A DNA stretch of 64,000 nucleotides, taken from assembly GCF_049844995.1 (NCBI RefSeq), contig NZ_JBNCMC010000001.1:434001-498000 (forward strand), in the 5' to 3' direction. Position numbers and translations under genes: made by a program. Below are positions 53,945 through 62,617 of the stretch, piece after piece; positions within the stretch are counted from its first letter, which is position 1; the number at the start of each line of letters is the position of its first letter. The DNA comes from Luteimicrobium sp049844995. Its GTDB lineage: Bacteria; Actinomycetota; Actinomycetes; Actinomycetales; Cellulomonadaceae. The notes under the pieces are model-generated. The model was not told the DNA's origin and did not search any database. It saw only the letters and a list, made by a program, of their open reading frames with translations.

Positions 53945-56248
53945 GTGTCCACCTTGCTGTACCGACTCGGAAAGCTGGCGTACCGCCGACGCGGCCGCTT
54001 CGTCCTCGGCTGGCTCGTCGTCCTCGTCGCGGTCGGCGCGCTGCTCGCGATCAACCCGCCGAAGACGTCGACGTCCTTCTCCATCCCCGGGACCCAGTCC
54101 CAGGCGGTCATGGACCAGCTCGAGAGCAAGATGCCGTCCGCTGGCGGGACGAGCGCGACGTTCGTCTTCCAGGCGTCCGACGGCGCGCGCGTCGACCAGG
54201 GCGACCAGGCGCAGGCCATCGACGACGTCGTGAAGGCCCTCGACGACAACCCCTACGTGGTGCACGCGAGCGGCGGCGAGACGCAGCAGAAGGTCTCGGC
54301 CGACATGCAGAAGGCGCTCGCACCCGTCGGGGACCTGAAGCTCGAGCCCCTGACGGTCGACGGCACCGTCGTGCCCGGGGTGACCGTGTCGGGTGACGGC
54401 AGCGTCGCGATGCTGAGCTTCCAGCTCACCGAGGACCCCATGTCGCTGCCGTCCGGCGCGACGGACAGCGTCGTCGGCGACGCGAGCGCTGCGCACGACG
54501 CCGGGCTCACGGTGCTGCCGAGCTCCGAGCTCACCCAGACGATCGAGTCGCCGATGGGGCCCAAGGAGGTCGTCGGCCTCGTCATCGCCGCGATCGTCCT
54601 GTTCCTCACGCTCGGATCGCTGCGCCTCGCCGGCATGCCCCTGCTGACCGCGATCGTGGGCGTCGGGGTGGGCGTCGGCTCGGCGTACGCGCTGTCGTCG
54701 GTCATCGACATGACCTCGATGACGCCGATCCTCGCGCTCATGATCGGGCTCGCGGTCGGCATCGACTACGCCCTGTTCATCGTGAACCGAGCGAGGCGGC
54801 TGGTCCTCGACAAGGGCCTCGCCGCCCACGAGGCGGTCGCGCGCGCCGTCGGGACCGCTGGCTCCGCCGTGTTCTTCGCGGGCCTCACCGTCGTCGTGTC
54901 GCTGTCCGGCCTGTCGATCATCGGGATCAGCTTCCTCACCACGATGGCCCTCGTCGCCGCCGGGACGGTCGTCATCGCGGTGCTCGTCGCGCTGACGCTC
55001 CTGCCCGCGCTGCTCGGCTTCGTGGGCGAGCGTCTGGTCACCGCGAAGCAGCGTGACAAGCACGCCGCCAAGACGGCCGCCAGCTCGGACGGCACCACCA
55101 GCGGCCCGGCCGTGCGCTGGGTCAAGGGCGTCGCGCGCCGTCCGGCGTGGGTCACCGTCGGGGTCGTCGTCGTGCTGGCGGCGCTCGCCGTCCCGGTCAC
55201 GAAGATGAACCTCAACCTGCCGTCCGCGGCGTCGTCCAACACGGACACCACCGAGCGGCAGTCCTACGACGCCATCAGCAGCGGCTTCAGCGAGGGCCTC
55301 AACGGCCCGCTGATCGTCGTTGCGAGCGACGACGACGGCCTCGACGCCGCCGCCATCACGCAGGTCAAGACGACGCTCGCCGGCGTCGACCACGTCGTGC
55401 AGGTCATGCCCGGTGGGGTGTCCGCGGACGGCACCACCGCGACGTTCACCGTCGTGCCCGACGGCGGCCCCACCGACGACGACACCGTCGACCTCGTCAA
55501 GACCCTCCGCGACGCCGGGCTCGCCCAGCAGGCCGGGGTCACGCTCGGGGTCACGGGAGTCACGGCGATCAACATCGACATGTCGGGGATCCTGTCCGGC
55601 GCGCTCGTGCCGTACCTCGCGATCATCGTCGTGATCTCGCTGATCATCCTCATGCTGGTGTTCCGGTCGATCTTCGTCCCGCTCACCGCGACCCTCGGGT
55701 TCGTGTTCACGATCGGCGCCGCGCTCGGCGCGACGACCGCCGTGTTCCAGTGGGGCTGGGCCAAGAACCTGCTCGGCTTCGACACCGCGGGCCCGGTGCT
55801 GAGCTTCCTGCCGATCATCGTCACCGGGATCCTGTACGGGCTCGCGATGGACTACCAGATGTTCCTCGTGTCCTCGATGCGCGAGTCGCACGTCCACGGG
55901 CACCCGGGTGTCGCGGGCGTCGTCGACGGGTTCCGCGGGGCGGCGCGCGTCGTCGTCGCGGCGGCGATCATCATGATCTCCGTGTTCTCCGGGTTCATCT
56001 TCGGCGACGACACGATGATCAAGCAGATCGGCTTCGCCCTGGCCTTCGGCATCCTCATCGACGCGTTCGTCGTCCGGATGACGCTCATCCCGGCCGTCAT
56101 GGCGCTGGCCGGCGAGAAGGCCTGGTGGCTGCCGAAGTGGCTCGACCGGATCCTGCCGAACCTGGACGTCGAGGGCGACAAGCTCGTCAAGCGCCTGGAG
56201 GCCGAGGCCGCCGAGCGCGAGAAGGAGCCGGTGGGCGCGTCCGCCTGA
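53945..56248 (+). CDS. MMPL/RND-family exporter, complete
   Basis: A 767-residue protein from GTG 53945 (GAGGAG upstream). The layout is TM1 (about 17-36), a soluble domain (40-200), a five-helix bundle with MIGLAVGIDYALFIVNR, a cytosolic linker near 365-385, a second TM and soluble domain, and a second five-helix bundle with GLAMDYQMFLVSSMRE. The Asp-Tyr pairs are the proton relay of the family. Family members export lipids, siderophores or drugs. It is regulated by the preceding TetR gene. The charged C-terminus is cytosolic. Confidence 0.92.
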   Translation: MSTLLYRLGKLAYRRRGRFVLGWLVVLVAVGALLAINPPKTSTSFSIPGTQSQAVMDQLESKMPSAGGTSATFVFQASDGARVDQGDQAQAIDDVVKALDDNPYVVHASGGETQQKVSADMQKALAPVGDLKLEPLTVDGTVVPGVTVSGDGSVAMLSFQLTEDPMSLPSGATDSVVGDASAAHDAGLTVLPSSELTQTIESPMGPKEVVGLVIAAIVLFLTLGSLRLAGMPLLTAIVGVGVGVGSAYALSSVIDMTSMTPILALMIGLAVGIDYALFIVNRARRLVLDKGLAAHEAVARAVGTAGSAVFFAGLTVVVSLSGLSIIGISFLTTMALVAAGTVVIAVLVALTLLPALLGFVGERLVTAKQRDKHAAKTAASSDGTTSGPAVRWVKGVARRPAWVTVGVVVVLAALAVPVTKMNLNLPSAASSNTDTTERQSYDAISSGFSEGLNGPLIVVASDDDGLDAAAITQVKTTLAGVDHVVQVMPGGVSADGTTATFTVVPDGGPTDDDTVDLVKTLRDAGLAQQAGVTLGVTGVTAINIDMSGILSGALVPYLAIIVVISLIILMLVFRSIFVPLTATLGFVFTIGAALGATTAVFQWGWAKNLLGFDTAGPVLSFLPIIVTGILYGLAMDYQMFLVSSMRESHVHGHPGVAGVVDGFRGAARVVVAAAIIMISVFSGFIFGDDTMIKQIGFALAFGILIDAFVVRMTLIPAVMALAGEKAWWLPKWLDRILPNLDVEGDKLVKRLEAEAAEREKEPVGASA

Positions 56249-56256
56249 CGCCCACC

Positions 56257-56327
56257 CGCGAGGTAGCGCCTTTCGCCCCAGGTAGCACGCAATCCGCGCT
56301 ACCTGGGGCGAAAGGCGCTACCTCGCG
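56257..56327. repeat. Perfect 30-bp-arm palindrome, CGCGAGGTAGC family
   Basis: Left arm 56257-56286 and right arm 56298-56327 are perfectly complementary over 30 bp, with an 11-nt loop. Each arm starts CGCGAGGTAGCGC and has a second AGGTAGC copy. It lies between the convergent MMPL and ligase genes (8 nt after one stop, 13 nt before the other) and should terminate both. Confidence 0.88.
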
Positions 56328-56340
56328 AGGTGTGCTGTGG

Positions 56341-57540
56341 TCAGCGCAGGACGTCCGCCAGGTCGTAGCGCGCGACCTCCTCGAGCTGCTCGTACGTGCA
56401 GGTCTCGGCGTCCCGGTCGTCGCGCCACCGGACGAGCCGGGCGGTGTGCCGGAACCGGTCGCCCTCCATGTGCTCGTACCGCACCTCGGCCACGAGCACC
56501 GGGTCGAGCGGCACGAACGACAGGTCCTTCTTCGCGTTCCAGCGCGACACCCCGCCGGGCAGCCGCGAGTCCCCGGAGGTGGCATCGGTCTGCCACCGCG
56601 CCCAGGGGTGCTGGGTCAGCGGGATCTCGAGCTTCCCCAGCTCGTCGACCAGCTCCGCCCGCCTGGCAGCAGTGAAGGACGCGGCGACGCCCACGTGGTG
56701 CAGCACGCCGCCGTCGTCGTACAGGCCGAGGAGCAGTGAGCCGAGCAGCGGGCGCTCCTCCGTCGACGTCTTGTGCAGGCGGTACCCGGCGACGACGACG
56801 TCGGCCGTGCGCTCGTGCTTGATCTTCGCCCAGCCGCGCTTGTCGGGCTGGTAGGTGGAGGCGAGCGGCTTCGCGACGACGCCGTCGAGCCCCGCGCCCT
56901 CGAACACCTCGAACCACCGCTGCGCCTCGTCCGGATCGCGCGTGGTCTGGGACAGGTACACCCCCGACGACGTCGTGAGGTCCGCCGCGGACGTCACCCG
57001 GGTGCGGCTCGCGTCGCCCAGGGCGTCCTCGAGGAGCCTGCGGCGCTCCGCCAGCGGCCGCCCCGTGAGGTCCTCGTCGTCCAGCGCCAGGAGGTCGAAG
57101 ACGACGAGCGAGGCCGGGGTCTGCTCGGCCAGCAACCTCACGCGCGACGCGGCGGGGTGGATGCGGTCCTGGAGGCGGTCGAAGTCCAGCCTCGTGCCGG
57201 TGCCCTTCTCGTCCGCCGCGTCAGGCCGCACCACGACGAGCTCCCCGTCGACGACGCACCGCTCCGGCAGCGCGGCCAGCAGGGCCTCGACCACCTCGGG
57301 GAAGTACCGCGTCAGGGGCTTGGTGTTGCGGCTGCCGAGCTCGACGACGTCGCCGTCGCGGAACACGATGCAGCGGAAGCCGTCCCACTTGGGCTCGTAG
57401 GACCAACCAGCGTCCGCGTCGTCGGCCGCGTCGTCGCGGGGGACGGTCGCGACCGCCTTGGCGAGCATCGGGAGCACCGGCGGGCGCACGGGCAGGGACG
57501 CGAAGCGCACGGGGGAGTCGTCGTCGGCCACGGGCCCCAC
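56341..57540 (-). CDS. ATP-dependent DNA ligase (LigC-type)
   Basis: A 399-residue protein. The adenylated Lys51 lies in YEPKWDGFRCIV. Other nucleotidyltransferase motifs are DGELVVV, VFDLLALD, GLDGVVAKPL and WAKIKHERTADVVVAGYR. The C-terminal OB domain contains LRPVxxAEVRYEH-like VLVAEVRYEHMEGDRFRH. LigC enzymes act in alternative end-joining or base-excision repair. GTG 57540 or 57531 could be the start. It pairs functionally with the LigD-type polymerase 8 kb upstream. It follows the DUF4143 ATPase on the same strand. Confidence 0.88.
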   Translation of the reverse strand: MGPVADDDSPVRFASLPVRPPVLPMLAKAVATVPRDDAADDADAGWSYEPKWDGFRCIVFRDGDVVELGSRNTKPLTRYFPEVVEALLAALPERCVVDGELVVVRPDAADEKGTGTRLDFDRLQDRIHPAASRVRLLAEQTPASLVVFDLLALDDEDLTGRPLAERRRLLEDALGDASRTRVTSAADLTTSSGVYLSQTTRDPDEAQRWFEVFEGAGLDGVVAKPLASTYQPDKRGWAKIKHERTADVVVAGYRLHKTSTEERPLLGSLLLGLYDDGGVLHHVGVAASFTAARRAELVDELGKLEIPLTQHPWARWQTDATSGDSRLPGGVSRWNAKKDLSFVPLDPVLVAEVRYEHMEGDRFRHTARLVRWRDDRDAETCTYEQLEEVARYDLADVLR

Positions 57541-57545
57541 GCTAG

Positions 57546-57559
57546 GCCGAACACGGGAT
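57546..57559. repeat. Half-copy of the GCCGAACACGGG repeat
   Basis: GCCGAACACGGGAT is identical to the left arm start at 3469, in the 54-bp gap between the ligase start and the ATPase stop. No complete right arm is present. Confidence 0.5.
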
Positions 57560-57594
57560 CCCAGCCCGCCGAGGACAGCACGGGCCCTTCCCGG

Positions 57595-58860
57595 TCATGG
57601 GTTCCAGAGCCGGTCGACCGGCATGACGTGGAGACGATCCTCGTACGTGTAGCTGCGGGCACCCGTGTAGAGCGCGACGCCGGCGACGAATCCTTCCCCC
57701 AGGAGCTCGCGAAGCTTGCGCAGGCCCCGGAAGTCATCTCCGCCCACGCGCGCTGCGGCCTTGACCTCGAACGCGAGGACGCGGCCCTCGTCCGTCTCGA
57801 GGACGAGGTCGACCTCGTGCCCGTCCCGGGTGCGCCAGTGTCCGAACCCTGTGATTTCATCCGTCCATCCGGCCTCCTTCAAGATCTCCTCGACGACGAA
57901 CGTCTCCAGCAGGTGGCCGAACTCCGTCGCTGCGGCAGGTTCGCGAAGCGCGAGCTTGCCGGACGAGAGGCGGAGAAGCCGTGCGCAGATCCCGGTGTCG
58001 AGCAGGTGGATCTTGGGGCGGGCGGCCGTCCGCTTGGTCAGCGTCCGATCCCACGCAGGAAGCAGGTGGAGCAGAAAGACGGCCTCGAGCAGTCGGAGGT
58101 AGTCGCGCGTCGTCTTTTCGTCGAGGCCGACCGCATGGGCGATCCGTGCGGTGTTGAGGACTTGCGCGGTCTGCCCGGCGACACGTTCGAGGACGGTGGG
58201 GAGTGCGTGCGCCTGACGCACCTTGGAGAGCTCCTCGACGTCGCGCTCGAGGGTCAGCCGCACGTAGTCGTCGATCCATCGCCCCCGTGCCGGTACCGAT
58301 GAGGCAGACAGAGCGATGGGGAACCCTCCCCTGACGACACGCCGAATGTACTCGTCGCGGTCTGTCGTCGAGGGTGCGGCCGCAACGGTCTCGGAAGGTG
58401 AGCTCAGCAGCCGCGACAGAAGGTTGGGAGCGGTTCCGTCGATCTCGCTCTGTGCGAGCGGGTCGACCTGCAGACGTTGCAAGCGGCCCGTCAGCGCCTG
58501 GGCGGCGCGAGGCAACGCCTCGTGGCGAGCCGACCCGGTCAGGACGAACTGGCCGGGCTGGGCCCCGACGTTGAGCCGGGTCTTGATCGCGTCCAGCACC
58601 GAGGGAACATGCTGGTACTCGTCGATGAGGACCGGCCCCTGGCCGCCAAGCATGGTCCCGGGATCCTGTGCCACCGCGGTTCGGGCATCGATGTCGTCAA
58701 GGTCGAGCGTCCGACCCCCGAGTTGGGAGGCGAGCTGATGCAGGAGCGTCGACTTGCCGACGGTCCGCGGCCCCTCGAGGAGGAGCACGGGTGTCTCATG
58801 GCTTCGGGCGATCGCGACGTCGTAGATCTTCCGTCTGACCAGGCCTTCGGACGCGTCCAC
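57595..58860 (-). CDS. AAA ATPase with DUF4143 domain
   Basis: A 421-residue protein from GTG 58860. Walker A is LLEGPRTVGKSTLLHQLASQ, Walker B is PVLIDEYQHVP, and FVLTGSARHE resembles sensor 1. A winged-helix middle part follows. The DUF4143 domain ends with HEVDLVLE and AFEVKAAARV, a D-x(n)-E-x-K arrangement like restriction-type nucleases. Such proteins occur in variable copy number across bacteria; their function is unknown. G+C appears a little lower than neighbours, hinting at transfer. A 23-bp-periodic repeat array lies directly upstream. Confidence 0.85.
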   Translation of the reverse strand: MDASEGLVRRKIYDVAIARSHETPVLLLEGPRTVGKSTLLHQLASQLGGRTLDLDDIDARTAVAQDPGTMLGGQGPVLIDEYQHVPSVLDAIKTRLNVGAQPGQFVLTGSARHEALPRAAQALTGRLQRLQVDPLAQSEIDGTAPNLLSRLLSSPSETVAAAPSTTDRDEYIRRVVRGGFPIALSASSVPARGRWIDDYVRLTLERDVEELSKVRQAHALPTVLERVAGQTAQVLNTARIAHAVGLDEKTTRDYLRLLEAVFLLHLLPAWDRTLTKRTAARPKIHLLDTGICARLLRLSSGKLALREPAAATEFGHLLETFVVEEILKEAGWTDEITGFGHWRTRDGHEVDLVLETDEGRVLAFEVKAAARVGGDDFRGLRKLRELLGEGFVAGVALYTGARSYTYEDRLHVMPVDRLWNP

Positions 58861-58882
58861 AACTCCGAGAGTACCCTGCAGA

Positions 58883-58974
58883 TCCAGAATTGCCAGGCCT
58901 TGGGTTCCAGAACTGCCGGGCTGCGAACTCCAGAACTGCCATCCGGAGAGCTCCAGAACTGCCAGCCGATCAGG
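58883..58974. repeat. Four-copy 12-mer array with exact 23-bp period
   Basis: TCCAGAAYTGCC occurs at 58883, 58906, 58929 and 58952 (the first with T, the others with C at the Y). Each is followed by 11 unrelated bases. On the minus strand (GGCAGTTCTGGA) the array occupies about 20-105 nt before the ATPase start. It fills the 109-bp gap to the dienelactone-hydrolase stop. Helical phasing of about 2.2 turns suits repeated protein binding on nearly one face. Confidence 0.85.
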
Positions 58975-59830
58975 CGAGGACGCGCGCCAGGAAGTCGGTG
59001 AACGCGACCCACGACCGGCGGTCGGCCTCCGGGCGGAACGACGGCTGGTCGGCGATCGTGTACGCGTGCGGCGCCCCGCCGTACAGCGTCACCTCCCACG
59101 GCACCCCCGCGGCCCGCAGCTCGTCGGTGAACGCGTGCACCGCGTCGTCCGGCACGACGGCGTCGTCGCCGCCGCCCAGCACGAGCACGCGGCCCCGGAT
59201 CTCGGCGGCGTCGGACGGGTCGTGCGTGACGAGCCGGGCGTGGAACGCGACCGTGCCGCGGAGGTCGGCGCCGGTGCGGGCGAGCTCGAGCGCGCCCGAC
59301 CCGCCGAAGCAGTAGCCCGCCGCGACGACGCGGCCGGCGTCGACGGCGGGCTGGGCCACCAGCCACTCGTAGGCCGCGTGGAGCCGCGCGCGCAGCAGCG
59401 CGACGTGCTCGTAGTACCGCCCGGCGACGGCGGGCGCGTCGCCGTGCGAGGCCGGTCGCCCGTCGATCCCGTAGACGTCGGCGGCGAACGCCACGTAGCC
59501 GAGCCGCGCGAGCATGTGGGCGCGGGCCTGCACCGTCGGCCCGACGCCGAGCCAGTCATGGACCAGCAGGACCGCGGGGCGCGGGGCGGCCGCCGGGTCG
59601 TCCCACAGCGCGTCGTCCCAGGCGACGTAGCCCTCGCACCGCGTCGTGCCGCCCGCGCTCGTGTGCCCGTACCGCACCGGCGCCCCGACGACGCGCGAGC
59701 CCTCGCGCTCCGGGACGCTCCCTACGACCTCGTGCCAGGCGGGCGGGTAGGCGGTCGGGTCGAAGGGGGTGGCGGGCGTCGTCGTCGGGAAGCGGCGTGC
59801 CTCGGGGCCGGACGCGGACGGATCGGTCAT
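58970..59830 (-). CDS. Dienelactone hydrolase-family protein
   Basis: A 286-residue protein from ATG 59830. The alpha/beta hydrolase core has AVLLVHDWLGVGP, nucleophile Cys174 in AAGYCFGGSGA, the acid in VLGGGDDAVVPDD and the His in YGGAPHAYT. An N-terminal extension of about 70 residues precedes the core. These enzymes open lactones in aromatic degradation, or act on other esters. Cys rather than Ser as nucleophile supports the DLH branch. No aromatic pathway genes are nearby. Confidence 0.85.
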   Translation of the reverse strand: MTDPSASGPEARRFPTTTPATPFDPTAYPPAWHEVVGSVPEREGSRVVGAPVRYGHTSAGGTTRCEGYVAWDDALWDDPAAAPRPAVLLVHDWLGVGPTVQARAHMLARLGYVAFAADVYGIDGRPASHGDAPAVAGRYYEHVALLRARLHAAYEWLVAQPAVDAGRVVAAGYCFGGSGALELARTGADLRGTVAFHARLVTHDPSDAAEIRGRVLVLGGGDDAVVPDDAVHAFTDELRAAGVPWEVTLYGGAPHAYTIADQPSFRPEADRRSWVAFTDFLARVLA

Positions 59831-59865
59831 GTCATCGGACGTTACGCCCGAGTACGGGACACCCG

Positions 59866-59931
59866 CCCGCCGACCACGGGGCCCGCGCCTGTCTGCTCGG
59901 CCAGACGGGCGGGCAGCCCGTGTTCGGCGGG
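59866..59931. repeat. Palindrome of the GCCGAACACGGG family in a divergent promoter region
   Basis: Arms of about 31 bp (59866-59896 and 59901-59931) pair imperfectly. The right arm contains CCCGTGTTCGGC, the complement of the family core. It lies between the dienelactone-hydrolase start and the copper-gene start, so it cannot be a simple terminator. Confidence 0.65.
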
Positions 59932-59961
59932 AGGGGACGGGCGGACCGGTAGCCTGGCGGG

Positions 59962-60660
59962 GTGGACGGGACCCTCGGCAGCTCGGACGGCGCAGGCCTC
60001 CTGAGCGACGTCGTGCGGCCCTACGCGCGGGGTGCGCGGGTGGTCCTGATCGCGTCGACGGCGCTCGCGACCGGCTTCGGCGCGCACGCACTGGGCGGAG
60101 GCAGGATCCCCGGCGGACTCGGGCTGACGGCACTCGCGGCGCTGTGCGTCGCCGTCGCCGGGGTGCTCGCGCTCGGGCGACTCCGCGCCGCGACGCTCGT
60201 GCCCGCGCTCGGCGCGCTGCAGGTCACCCTCCACGTCGGGCTCGGCGTCCTGACCTCCGGCTCTCACGCGACCGGCCCCGCGTCGCTCGCCGCGCACGGC
60301 ATGCCCGGCATGGCGGCCGTCCCGAGCGGGACGTCCGCGCACGCCCTGACCAGCGCCGCGGCGGCCGGGACCGCCCACATGGGCATGACCGCCTCGCCGG
60401 GGATGCTCGCGGCGCACGCCGTCGCGGTGCTCGTCACCGCGGTCCTGCTGGTCCTCGGCGACCGGGCTGCGCTCGCCGCGGTCCGCTGGTGGTCGGTCGT
60501 CCGACCGCGGGTCGAGTCGGTCGCTGCGGGCCCGGTCGTCGTGCCGCTCCGTGCCGCCGCCGTGGACGCCGCCCCCGGTCCGTGCCGGGCGCTCGTCGTC
60601 GCGCGCCGCGGGCTCGGCCGTCGGGGACCCCCGAGGCGCGGGTTCGCCCTCGCCGCCTGA
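59962..60660 (+). CDS. Met/His-rich membrane protein of a copper locus
   Basis: A 232-residue protein from GTG 59962 with about four membrane helices (27-45, 51-70, 77-97, 150-168). The external loop between helices 3 and 4 is rich in His and Met: HATGPASLAAHGMPGMA and AHMGMTASPGMLAAH. Such residues bind Cu(I). The C-terminal 60 residues are basic and cytosolic. It precedes YcnI and CopC genes with no terminator, so copper handling is likely. I recognise no named family. Confidence 0.75.
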   Translation: MDGTLGSSDGAGLLSDVVRPYARGARVVLIASTALATGFGAHALGGGRIPGGLGLTALAALCVAVAGVLALGRLRAATLVPALGALQVTLHVGLGVLTSGSHATGPASLAAHGMPGMAAVPSGTSAHALTSAAAAGTAHMGMTASPGMLAAHAVAVLVTAVLLVLGDRAALAAVRWWSVVRPRVESVAAGPVVVPLRAAAVDAAPGPCRALVVARRGLGRRGPPRRGFALAA

Positions 60661-60724
60661 GCCCGTCGTCATCCGACGACGGGTGGTCCCCGTTCGTCCT
60701 GCCGACATCCAGGAGCTCATCGTC

Positions 60725-61462
60725 ATGTCCGTCGTTTCCCCGCGCGCTCGCGCTGCCCGCCTCGCCCGCCCCCTCGCTGTGGGCGCCGCCGCCCTCGCCC
60801 TCACGGTCGCTGCACCGCTCGCCGCCGAGGCGCACGTCCGCGTCACGCCCGACCAGGCGGCCGCCGGCAGCTACGCGGTGCTCACGTTCCGCGTCCCGAC
60901 CGAGTCGGCGACCGCGTCGACCACGAAGGTCGTCGTGGACCTGCCCGCCGACCACCCGTTCAGCTCGGTGTCCTACCAGCCCGTGCCCGGCTGGACCACG
61001 AAGGTCGTCACGACGAAGCTCGCGAAGCCCGTCGAGACCAAGGCCGGCGCCACGATCACCGAGGCCCCCACCCAGGTGATCTGGACCGCCGAGAAGGGCC
61101 ACGCCGTCGCCCCGGGGCAGTTCCAGCAGTTCAGCGTCTCCGCCGGCCCCGTGCCCGACGACGTCACGAGCCTCGAGCTGCCCGCCCACCAGACGTACTC
61201 CGACGGCAGCGTCGTCGACTGGGACGAGGCGACGCCGGCGTCGGGCGAGGAGCCCGAGCACCCCGCGCCCGTCCTTCAGGTCGTGCCCGCGGACGCGTCG
61301 GTCGACGCGACCGCCGCAGCCGGCACGAGCGACGACGCCGACGACGACGGCGGCACCTCGGGCGTCGCCGTGGGGCTCGGCGTCGGCGGCCTGGTGCTCG
61401 GCGCGGCCGGCCTCGGCGCGGGCGTCGTGGCGCTGCGCCGCACGCGGCGGGTGGCGCCGTGA
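60725..61462 (+). CDS. YcnI-family (DUF1775) copper-binding protein
   Basis: A 245-residue protein from ATG 60725. Signal peptide 1-36 ends AEA and leaves His37 as the mature N-terminus (HVRVTPDQAAAGSY). YcnI proteins bind Cu(II) through that N-terminal His, a Glu and a nearby Trp; the candidate Trp is in TQVIWTAEKG. The tail has an Asp-rich stretch and a C-terminal membrane helix (about 216-238). It is anchored outside the membrane. GTGA overlap with the CopC gene. Confidence 0.9.
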   Translation: MSVVSPRARAARLARPLAVGAAALALTVAAPLAAEAHVRVTPDQAAAGSYAVLTFRVPTESATASTTKVVVDLPADHPFSSVSYQPVPGWTTKVVTTKLAKPVETKAGATITEAPTQVIWTAEKGHAVAPGQFQQFSVSAGPVPDDVTSLELPAHQTYSDGSVVDWDEATPASGEEPEHPAPVLQVVPADASVDATAAAGTSDDADDDGGTSGVAVGLGVGGLVLGAAGLGAGVVALRRTRRVAP

Positions 61463-62076
61463 GGCGGGCGAGCCGCGGCCTGGTGGCCGCGATCGGTGCG
61501 GCGGCGCTCCTCGGCGGCCTCGCGGGCTCCGTCCTCGTGGCCGGCCCGGCGTCCGCGCACGACTACGTCGTCTCGACCACGCCGAAGGCGGACTCGACGG
61601 TCGACGCGGCCGTGCCGACCGTCGACGTCACGTTCGACGACGTCGTCCTCGACCCCCAGCGCGACGGCTCGACGACCGTGCTCCAGGTGACCGACCCGGC
61701 GGGGAAGCACTTCGAGACGAGCTGCCCCGCCGTGTCGGGGCGGACGATCTCCGTCCCGACGGCGCTCGGCGACGCCGGGCAGTACACCGTGACGTGGCGG
61801 ATCGTGTCCGCCGACGGACACCCCGTCTCGGGGACGTTCGGTTTCGACTACCGGCCGGGGTCGGGCGTCCCGAGCGCGGCCGGGCAGGCCGCGGCGCCGT
61901 GCGGCGGGTCGACCGCGAAGGCGGGCGCAGCCACGAGCACCGTGACCAGCGGCAGCAGCTCGGTCTCGCCGGGCGTGGTGGTCGGGGTGGTGGGCGTCGT
62001 CGTGCTGCTCGCTGCCGTCGTCGTCGTGCTGCTCACCCGGCGCGCGCGGCGGTCGCTCGACGAACCCGACGCGTGA
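61459..62076 (+). CDS. copC: CopC-domain copper-binding protein
   Basis: A 205-residue protein from GTG 61459, overlapping the YcnI stop by 4 nt. Signal peptide ends PASA and gives mature His34 (HDYVVSTTPKADSTV), a CopC Cu(II) ligand. The second copper motif is SADGHPVSGTFGFDY. Two cysteines (CPAVSG, APCGGS) may bridge. A Ser-rich linker leads to a C-terminal helix (about 170-193) with basic end. It acts on the outer face with YcnI. No CopD domain is fused. Confidence 0.9.
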   Translation: MRRASRGLVAAIGAAALLGGLAGSVLVAGPASAHDYVVSTTPKADSTVDAAVPTVDVTFDDVVLDPQRDGSTTVLQVTDPAGKHFETSCPAVSGRTISVPTALGDAGQYTVTWRIVSADGHPVSGTFGFDYRPGSGVPSAAGQAAAPCGGSTAKAGAATSTVTSGSSSVSPGVVVGVVGVVVLLAAVVVVLLTRRARRSLDEPDA

Positions 62077-62079
62077 CCG

Positions 62080-62595
62080 TCACCGCAGCGCGAGCGCCAT
62101 CTCGAGGTCGCGCGTGCTGGGGTCCAGGCGGTAGGGCGTCCAGCCGCCCGTGAGCTCGAAGCCCTCGCGCCCGTAGAACCGGCGGGCGCGCGGGTTGTGC
62201 TCGTGCACCTCGAGCAGGAGCCGGTCGGCGCCGACCTCGTCCCGGGCCCATGCGACGACCTCCGCGAGCAGCCGTCGCGGCAGGTCGGTGCCCCGGTGCG
62301 CGGGCGCGACGTAGACGGCGGCGAGGCACGGGACGCCGTCGGGCCGCCGGTAGCCGGTCATGGTGCCGACCCAGGGCTCCTGGCGGCCCGGCGCTGTCGT
62401 TCGTACCGGTACGGCCCCGAGCACGAGCGAGCCCGGCAGCGTGTGCTGCCGGGCTCGCTCGCGCCACTGCTCGTCCGTGCGCGCCCGCGCCGACTCGAGC
62501 GTCTCCAGGTAGGCGAGCGGCGTGTCCGCGAGCATCTCCAGCCGGAGGTCGCGCATCGCCTGCCAGTCGTCGGCGGTCGCCCGGACGAGATCCAT
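62080..62595 (-). CDS. GNAT-family N-acetyltransferase
   Basis: A 171-residue protein from ATG 62595. The acetyl-CoA site is AAVYVAPAHRGTDLPRRLL, followed by LEVHEHNPRARRFYGREGFE, the usual closing part of the GNAT fold. The substrate is unknown. It converges on the CopC gene with three bases between stops. Confidence 0.85.
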   Translation of the reverse strand: MDLVRATADDWQAMRDLRLEMLADTPLAYLETLESARARTDEQWRERARQHTLPGSLVLGAVPVRTTAPGRQEPWVGTMTGYRRPDGVPCLAAVYVAPAHRGTDLPRRLLAEVVAWARDEVGADRLLLEVHEHNPRARRFYGREGFELTGGWTPYRLDPSTRDLEMALALR

Positions 62596-62617
62596 GCTGT
62601 CGGCCGGCCGCACGCGC

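Noticed and set aside
58883..58974. CRISPR array
   Set aside because: Repeats are only 12 bp with 11-bp fillers, four copies, and no cas genes are nearby.
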